From Streptomyces sp. HmicA12 (GTDB taxonomy: Bacteria; Actinomycetota; Actinomycetes; Streptomycetales; Streptomycetaceae), in NCBI RefSeq assembly GCF_000373565.1, contig NZ_KB891805.1, positions 149,462-213,461 on the forward strand: a stretch of 64,000 bases of DNA. Reading direction: 5' to 3'. Within the stretch, counting starts at the first letter, position 1. Each line of letters starts with the position of its first letter. Below the pieces are notes generated by a model. The model searched no databases. It saw only the letters and a program-made list of their open reading frames with translations, and was not told where the DNA came from. Both the position numbers and the translations under genes were made by a program. Below are positions 58,924 to 64,000 of this stretch, in pieces.

Positions 58924-59676
58924 GTGACCGGCACCTACATCTACGGCATCGCGAGCGCCGACCACCCGGCGCTGCCCGACGGCATGGGCGGCATCGGTGA
59001 ACCCGCGCGCGAGGTGCGCATCGTGAAGGAGGGCCCGCTCGCCGCGATCGTCAGCGAGGCCCCCGAAGACCTGCGGCCCAGGCGCCGCGACCTGCTCGCC
59101 CATCAGAGCGTGCTCACCGAGGCGGGCGCCGGCGGCACCGTGCTGCCCATGCGGTTCGGCAGCCTCGCCCCGGACGAGGAGTCCGTCGCCGGTGTGCTCG
59201 CCGAGCGTCTGGACCACTACCAGGAACGGCTGGGCACACTCGACGGCAAGGTCGAGTACAACGTCAAGGCGCGGCACGACGAAGAGGCCGTCCTGCACCG
59301 CGTGATGGCCGAGGACGCCGAGGTGCGCACCGTGACCGAGGCCAACCGGCAGATGGGCGGCGGCACGTACGAGGAGCGGCTGCGGCTCGGCGAGTTGGTG
59401 GTGGCCGCCGTACAGGCCCGTGAGGCCGCGGACGCGGTGGAGGTGCAGCGCCTGCTCGAACCGTCCGCGGAGGCGGTGTCGACGGGCCCCGAGAGCACCG
59501 GCTGGCCGGCCGACGTCTCCTTCCTCGTCGACCGCACTGCGGCCGAGCACTTCCTCGCCGCCGTCGACAAGCTCCGCACCAGCCACGCGCACCTGGAGTT
59601 CACGGTCAACGGCCCGCTCCCGCCGTACAGCTTCATGGAGCCGGGGCCGTCCGCACCCGCGGGCAGCCCGGAGTAG
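58924..59676 (+). CDS. Gas-vesicle protein GvpF/GvpL family (solitary)
   Basis: 250 residues from GTG 58924, 8 nt after GGAAGGAG; ATG 58886 is open too but lacks a site. TGTYIYGIASADHPALPD at the start, DLLAHQSVLTEAGAGGTVLP and MRFGSLAPDEESV, then KVEYNVKARHDEEAVLHRVM and TVNGPLPPYSFME at the end are the GvpF/L signatures. This protein normally nucleates the gas vesicle with GvpA/GvpJ. No gvpA, gvpJ, gvpN, gvpK or gvpS is visible in this window; the next gene is a methyltransferase. It may be a remnant of a lost cluster or have a new role. A hairpin terminator follows. Confidence 0.9.
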   Translation: MTGTYIYGIASADHPALPDGMGGIGEPAREVRIVKEGPLAAIVSEAPEDLRPRRRDLLAHQSVLTEAGAGGTVLPMRFGSLAPDEESVAGVLAERLDHYQERLGTLDGKVEYNVKARHDEEAVLHRVMAEDAEVRTVTEANRQMGGGTYEERLRLGELVVAAVQAREAADAVEVQRLLEPSAEAVSTGPESTGWPADVSFLVDRTAAEHFLAAVDKLRTSHAHLEFTVNGPLPPYSFMEPGPSAPAGSPE

Positions 59677-59699
59677 AAGCGGCGGAGCGCGCACGGCCT

Positions 59700-59732
59700 G
59701 CGGCCCGGGGCCGGACATCGACCTCGGGCCGC
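59700..59732. terminator. Intrinsic terminator between gvpF/L and methyltransferase
   Basis: GCGGCCCGGGG (59700-59710) pairs with CCTCGGGCCGC (59722-59732) over 11 positions, with one G-U pair. It lies between convergent genes, 24 bases past the gvpF/L stop and 24 bases from the methyltransferase stop. Confidence 0.6.
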
Positions 59733-59755
59733 GGGGACCGCTGTTCCTCGCAGGC

Positions 59756-60577
59756 CTACTTACGGGCCAGGATCTCCCCGTGCAGCACGGTGAACCACGC
59801 GTCGTCGTGCGTGCCCCACTCCCGCCACGTCTCGGACACGGTGGTCAGCTGCTCGGGCGTCGCGTGCCCGCCCTCCGTCGCCCGGTCGGCGTACGCGGGG
59901 GCGACCGTGCGGTCCGCCCACAGCCCGCTCCACCACGCGATCTCGTCCGGCGCCGCGTAGCACCACGTGCCCGCCGAACACGTGACGTCCTCCCGCGCGA
60001 AACCGGCCCGCATGGCCCAGGACTTCAGGAAGCGGCCGGCGTCCGGCTCGCCGCCGTTGGCGCGGGCGACCCGGCGGTACAGGTCCTGCCAGTAGTCCAT
60101 CCCGGGCAGCTGCGGGAACCAGGAGAACGCCGAGTAGTCGGAGTCCCGCGCGGCGACGATCCCGCCCGGCTTCGTCACCCGCCGCATCTCGCGCAGGGCC
60201 TGCACGGGGTCACCCACGTGCTGCAGGACCTGGTGGGCGTGCACCACGTCGAAGGTGTCGTCCTCCCACTGCAGCGCGTGCACGTCGGCCGTGGTGAACT
60301 CGGTGTTCTCCAGGCCGCGTTCGGCCGCCGTCGCGCGGGCCTGCTCCACCACGCTCTCGGCGTAGTCGGCGCCGACCACGAGCCCCTCGGGCACCAGGGC
60401 GGCCAGGTCGGCGGTGATGGTGCCGGGCCCGCAGCCGATGTCCAGGATCTTCATGTCCTGCTTGATCGTGCCCGAGCCGAGGAGGTAGGCCGCCGAGTTC
60501 AGGGCGGTGCGCCAGGTGTGCGAGCGCAGTACGGACTCGTGGTGTCCGTGGGTGTATACGGCGGTCTCCTGCGACAT
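59756..60577 (-). CDS. Class I SAM-dependent methyltransferase (UbiE/MenG-like)
   Basis: 273 residues from ATG 60577. Motif I is MKILDIGCGPGTITADLAAL (~residues 42-61), then VVGADYAESVVEQARATAAE, TFDVVHAHQVLQHVGDPVQA and LREMRRVTKPGGIVAARDSD. The order resembles the Methyltransf_11/UbiE group and quinone/small-molecule methyltransferases; substrate unknown. Single gene. Confidence 0.88.
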   Translation of the reverse strand: MSQETAVYTHGHHESVLRSHTWRTALNSAAYLLGSGTIKQDMKILDIGCGPGTITADLAALVPEGLVVGADYAESVVEQARATAAERGLENTEFTTADVHALQWEDDTFDVVHAHQVLQHVGDPVQALREMRRVTKPGGIVAARDSDYSAFSWFPQLPGMDYWQDLYRRVARANGGEPDAGRFLKSWAMRAGFAREDVTCSAGTWCYAAPDEIAWWSGLWADRTVAPAYADRATEGGHATPEQLTTVSETWREWGTHDDAWFTVLHGEILARK

Positions 60578-60702
60578 GGCCCGATCCCCTTCACGATGCG
60601 ACGTCTCGGTCCGCCTTCACGGCGCGACCCACCGCCCGGGGGCGAGTGCCCCGGGCGATGGGATCACCGTACGCTCGATGGCCGCATCCTGAGACCTCCG
60701 TC

Positions 60703-62214
60703 TCACAGTATGGTCAGCGGGCGGAACACGCGCAGGGCCTCGTGGTCCTTCTCGATCGTCAACCGGGCTCCGCACGGGCCGACTTCACCGTCGTACGCGA
60801 GCGGGGTGCCCGGCGTGATCCCGTCCACGCGCAGCCTCGTCATGCGGGTCGCGGTATGGAACGGGGAGCGGGACAGCGGTCCGGAGAGCGCCGCCGCGAG
60901 GAGCCGGACGCCGGGCAGCCGGCCGCCGCTGACGGTGCGGACGTCGAGCAGCCCGTCGGCGAGGTCCGCGCGCCGTCCTGCCGTCAGGCCCATCCGGCGG
61001 TAGGTGCAGTTGCCCGCGAACAGCAGCCACATCTTGCGCTTCTTGCCGCCCATCTCGACGTCGAGCGGGTGGTCGCGGCGCAGCACGTGCACCGCCGCCA
61101 CGACGTCCGCGAGCCGCCCGCCGACCCGCGCCGACCAGCGTTCGCGCTCGTGCACCAGCTCCGGGTAGGCGCCGAGGCTGAAGGTGTTGAGGAAGATCCC
61201 CGAGGTCTGCGCCGAGTGAAAGCGGCCCACGTCGACCGCGACCGCGTCGCCGCCCTCGACGGCCCGCACCAGGTCGCTCACGTCCTCGATGCCCAGGTCG
61301 TAGGCGAAGTGGTTGAGCGTGCCGCCGGGCAGCACCGCCAGCGGCAGCCCGTGCTCCAGGGCCACCGTCGCCGCCGTGTTCACCGAGCCGTCGCCGCCCG
61401 AGATGCCGAGCGCGCGGGCGCGCGGTGCCGCCTTCTGCAGGACCTGGGCGAGGTCGCCACCGGTGAACTCGACGATCTCCGCCTGCGGCAGCGCGTCCGC
61501 GAGCGCCTTCACCTTCTCCGGCGTCCCGGCGTTCGTGTTCACCACCAGTACCAGGCCCTCGCCGCCCGGCAGCGTCGGCACGTCGTCGACGAGGGGCCGC
61601 CCCGGCGACGGCATCTGGTCGCGCGTCGGGACCAGACCCCGTACGGCGAACGCGGCACCCACGCCGAGCGCCGCGCCCGCGAGCACGTCGCCCGGGAAGT
61701 GGGCACCCGTGTAGACGCGGGAGGCGGCCACGGAGAACGCCACCGGCGCGAGGGCCGCGCCCCAGCCCCGCGACTCCAGGGCCACCCCGGTCGCGAACGC
61801 AGCGGCCGACGCGGCGTGGCCCGAGGGGAAGGAGGTCGTGAACGGCTGCCGCTTCAGCCGCCGGGTCAGCGGCACCGGGTCGAGCACGGGCCGGGCCCGG
61901 CGCACCGACCGCTTGCCGAGCGTGTTGATGGTCGCCGACGCCACGGCCAGCGACGCGACACCGCGCACGGCGGCCCGGCGGGCCCGCGGCGATCCGCTCA
62001 TGGCGAGGGCGCCGCCGATCGCGAACCAGAGCACGCCGTGGTTCGCGGTGCGGCTGAGCCGGGGCAGGACGCGCTCGGCGCCGGGCCAGTTCGATCCGGC
62101 GGCGAACTCGAAGACGCGCCGGTCGAGGGCGGCGAGCCGGCCCCGCAGGGACGGGCCCGGGCGGGTCACGTCCGGCTTGGGCGTGGTGAGGTCGGCGAAG
62201 AAGTCGGCACACAT
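60703..62214 (-). CDS. PAP2 phosphatase fused to diacylglycerol-kinase-like domain
   Basis: About 503 residues from ATG 62214. TTG 62265 and ATG 62247 are in frame but add little. N-terminal PAP2 domain: GKRSVRRARPVLDPVPL (K-x6-R-P), TSFPSGHAASAAAFATGVAL (PSGH) and ASRVYTGAHFPGDVLAG (S-R-x5-H-x3-D). Then a lipid/diacylglycerol kinase catalytic domain from ~residue 230: SGGDGSVNTAATVALEHGLP and LAVLPGGTLNHFAYDLG. Both catalytic motif sets are complete. It could convert lipid phosphates and re-phosphorylate lipids in one membrane protein. Divergent from the ABC-F gene. Confidence 0.9.
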   Translation of the reverse strand: MCADFFADLTTPKPDVTRPGPSLRGRLAALDRRVFEFAAGSNWPGAERVLPRLSRTANHGVLWFAIGGALAMSGSPRARRAAVRGVASLAVASATINTLGKRSVRRARPVLDPVPLTRRLKRQPFTTSFPSGHAASAAAFATGVALESRGWGAALAPVAFSVAASRVYTGAHFPGDVLAGAALGVGAAFAVRGLVPTRDQMPSPGRPLVDDVPTLPGGEGLVLVVNTNAGTPEKVKALADALPQAEIVEFTGGDLAQVLQKAAPRARALGISGGDGSVNTAATVALEHGLPLAVLPGGTLNHFAYDLGIEDVSDLVRAVEGGDAVAVDVGRFHSAQTSGIFLNTFSLGAYPELVHERERWSARVGGRLADVVAAVHVLRRDHPLDVEMGGKKRKMWLLFAGNCTYRRMGLTAGRRADLADGLLDVRTVSGGRLPGVRLLAAALSGPLSRSPFHTATRMTRLRVDGITPGTPLAYDGEVGPCGARLTIEKDHEALRVFRPLTIL

Positions 62215-62308
62215 GTGACGACGGGTACCCCGAGCGGGGCCTCGCATCCGGCTCCGGCCTGCCAATTCATTTGCCCGTCACCCGCACGGGCGTCCAGAAT
62301 GCGGGATC

Positions 62309-63931
62309 ATGGGACATCTGGAAGCCGCGCACCTCGAGTACTACTTGCCGGACGGGCGGGCGCTGCTCGGTGACGTCTCGTTCCGCGTCGGCGAGGGCGC
62401 GGTGGTCGCCCTGGTGGGGCCGAACGGAGCGGGCAAGACCACGCTCCTGCGCCTGATCTCCGGCGAGATCCAGCCCCACGGCGGCTCCGTCACGGTCGGT
62501 GGCGGCCTCGGGGTGATGCGCCAGTTCGTCGGTTCCGTACGGGACGAGACCACGGTCCGTGACCTCCTCGTCTCCGTCGCCCAGCCCCGTATCCGTGAGG
62601 CGGCGCAAGCGGTCGACAAGGCCGAGCACGCGATCATGACCGTCGACGACGAGGCCGCGCAGATGGGTTACGCGCAGGCCCTCGCCGACTGGGCCGAGGT
62701 CCAGGGCTACGAGGCCGAGACCCTCTGGGACATGTGCACCACGGCCGCGCTGGGGATCCCCTACGACAAGGCCCAGTTCCGCGAGGTGAGCACGCTCTCC
62801 GGCGGCGAGCAGAAGCGGCTCGTCCTGGAGGCCCTGCTCCGCGGCACGGACGAGGTCCTCCTCCTCGACGAGCCGGACAACTACCTCGACGTTCCGGGTA
62901 AGCGCTGGCTGGAGGAGAAGCTCCGCGAGACCCGCAAGACGGTCCTCTTCGTCTCCCACGACCGCGAGCTGCTCTCCCGTTCCGCCGAGAAGATCGTCAG
63001 CGTCGAGCCCGGGCCCGCCGGTGCCGACGCCTGGGTGCACGGCGGCGGCTTCGCCACGTACCACGAGGCGCGTCGTGAGCGCTTCGCCCGCTTCGAGGAG
63101 CTGCGGCGCCGCTGGGACGAGAAGCACGCGCAGCTCAAGAAGCTGGTCGTGAACCTTCGCCAGGCGGCCTCGGTCAGCCACGAAATGGCCTCGCGGTACG
63201 CGGCCGCGCAGACCCGCCTGCGCAAGTTCGAGGAGGCCGGTCCGCCGCCGGAGCCGCCGCGCGAGCAGGACATCACGATGCGCCTGAAGGGCGGCCGCAC
63301 CGGCGTGCGGGCCGTGACGTGCAAGGGCCTGGAGCTGACGGGCCTCATGTCCCCCTTCGACCTGGAGGTCTTCTACGGCGAGCGGGTCGCGGTCCTCGGT
63401 TCGAACGGCTCGGGCAAGTCGCACTTCCTGCGCCTGCTCGCGGGCGACGACTCGGTGGCCCACACGGGCGAGTGGAAGCTCGGCGCCCGCGTGGTCCCCG
63501 GCCACTTCGCCCAGACCCACGCCCACCCGGAACTCCGGGGCCGCCCCCTGCTCGACATCCTCTGGCGCGACCACGCCAAGGACCGAGGCGCGGCGATGTC
63601 CCTGTTGCGCCGCTACGAACTCACGGCCCAGTCCGAGCAGAAGTTCGAGCGCCTCTCGGGCGGCCAGCAGGCCCGTTTCCAGATCCTGCTCCTCGAACTG
63701 GAGGGCGCCACGGCCCTGCTCCTTGACGAGCCCACGGACAACCTGGACCTGGAGTCGGCAGAGGCCCTTCAGGAGGGCCTGGAAGCCTTCGACGGCACGG
63801 TCCTGGCGGTCACCCACGACCGCTGGTTCTCCCGCTCCTTCGACCGCTACCTGGTCTTCGGCTCGGACGGCAAGGTCCGCGAAACCCCGACCCCGGTCTG
63901 GGACGAACGCCGAGTGGAAAGGCCCCGCTAG
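62309..63931 (+). CDS. ABC-F family ATPase
   Basis: 540 residues from ATG 62309. Two soluble ABC domains and no membrane segment. Walker A1 is VALVGPNGAGKTTLLRLISG and signature 1 STLSGGEQKRLVLEALL. The linker of ~60 residues is rich in Arg/Glu (RFARFEELRRRWDEKHAQLK). Walker A2 is VAVLGSNGSGKSHFLRLLAG and signature 2 ERLSGGQQARFQILLLELEG. EQ-type Walker B ends are LLLDEPDNYLDVPG and LLLDEPTDNLDLES. ABC-F proteins act on the ribosome, some in antibiotic resistance. A resistance role is not shown. Confidence 0.92.
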   Translation: MGHLEAAHLEYYLPDGRALLGDVSFRVGEGAVVALVGPNGAGKTTLLRLISGEIQPHGGSVTVGGGLGVMRQFVGSVRDETTVRDLLVSVAQPRIREAAQAVDKAEHAIMTVDDEAAQMGYAQALADWAEVQGYEAETLWDMCTTAALGIPYDKAQFREVSTLSGGEQKRLVLEALLRGTDEVLLLDEPDNYLDVPGKRWLEEKLRETRKTVLFVSHDRELLSRSAEKIVSVEPGPAGADAWVHGGGFATYHEARRERFARFEELRRRWDEKHAQLKKLVVNLRQAASVSHEMASRYAAAQTRLRKFEEAGPPPEPPREQDITMRLKGGRTGVRAVTCKGLELTGLMSPFDLEVFYGERVAVLGSNGSGKSHFLRLLAGDDSVAHTGEWKLGARVVPGHFAQTHAHPELRGRPLLDILWRDHAKDRGAAMSLLRRYELTAQSEQKFERLSGGQQARFQILLLELEGATALLLDEPTDNLDLESAEALQEGLEAFDGTVLAVTHDRWFSRSFDRYLVFGSDGKVRETPTPVWDERRVERPR

Positions 63932-63963
63932 CCGCCGCCGCCTCCGGCAACGGCGGGTTGCCG

Positions 63964-63986
63964 AGGGGCGCGGGGAACTGCGCGAG
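63964..63986. repeat. Dispersed inverted-repeat element, right-arm fragment
   Basis: AGGGGCGCGGGGAACTGCGC-GAG, the right-arm core of the repeat seen earlier in the window, lies 32 bases after the ABC-F stop. The window ends 14 bases later, so the rest of the element cannot be judged. Confidence 0.5.
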
Positions 63987-64000
63987 CAACCACGACGAGC

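Noticed and set aside
1..64000. CRISPR arrays, tRNA or rRNA genes, transposases, integrases
   Set aside because: No short spaced repeats, cloverleaf-like sequences, DDE motifs or integrase-like genes were recognised on either strand.

Overview
The window is a high-GC actinobacterial chromosome segment, almost certainly Streptomyces. GC-rich third codon positions, frequent GTG/TTG starts, Tat signals, a SpoIIE/GAF/ATPase regulator and a crotonyl-CoA carboxylase/reductase cluster next to psd/pssA all point that way. From memory (not checked), the gene order resembles the S. coelicolor SCO646x-SCO651x arm region. I see no rRNA, tRNA, CRISPR array, intact insertion sequence or prophage; this is mostly a conserved metabolic region with accessory insertions and several decayed genes.

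Layout. 0-6 kb: secreted FG-GAP protein, ADP-ribosylglycohydrolase-like enzyme, BCCT osmolyte transporter, glycerate kinase, then a repeat-rich gap. 6-15.4 kb: a methyltransferase, a PucR-type regulator divergent from a complete branched-chain amino-acid type ABC importer (livFGHMK), and an ABC exporter with a TTA codon at codon 4. 15.4-23.2 kb (minus strand): pssA-psd (phosphatidylethanolamine synthesis) and, upstream, the ethylmalonyl-CoA pathway: ccr, ethylmalonyl-CoA mutase, CoA-ester lyase, MaoC hydratase and acyl-CoA dehydrogenase. 23.2-30.3 kb: a dyad-rich control region, a broken GNAT gene, a TetR regulator, a tandem-duplicated 3-hydroxyacyl-CoA dehydrogenase, a HEAT-repeat protein, a GNAT/RidA pair and a photolyase-like radical SAM gene behind an SOS (LexA) box.

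30.3-38.3 kb: SRPBCC protein, a 14-TM MFS exporter carrying three carboxypeptidase-regulatory-like domains, a PAS/GAF/PP2C/ATPase sensor phosphatase, a methyltransferase, and an enterochelin-esterase-like gene behind an iron-box-like site but carrying two compensating frameshifts. 38.4-43.6 kb: a tight operon of four peptidases (M55 D-aminopeptidase, M20, S9, S66 LD-carboxypeptidase) that looks like D-amino-acid peptide or muropeptide recycling. 43.9-50.4 kb: secreted X-Pro/CocE hydrolase, a LapA/PASTA-like pair, GNAT, DUF6204-type protein, an arginase-fold protein whose two metal-binding histidines are replaced, and a DUF5107/TPR protein.

50.4-64 kb: two Tat-exported amidohydrolases under an FCD-type GntR regulator with two matching operator sites, VOC and carboxymuconolactone-decarboxylase-like proteins, a small P-loop kinase, type II NADH dehydrogenase plus transketolase, a solitary gas-vesicle GvpF/L gene with no other gvp gene in view, a methyltransferase, a PAP2-diacylglycerol-kinase fusion and an ABC-F ATPase. 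Copies of one GC-rich inverted-repeat element recur in gene-free gaps at several points. I found no clearly new multi-gene system. The best leads are the SOS-linked radical SAM gene, the altered arginase-fold protein, the MFS fusion, the lone GvpF/L and the operator clusters.
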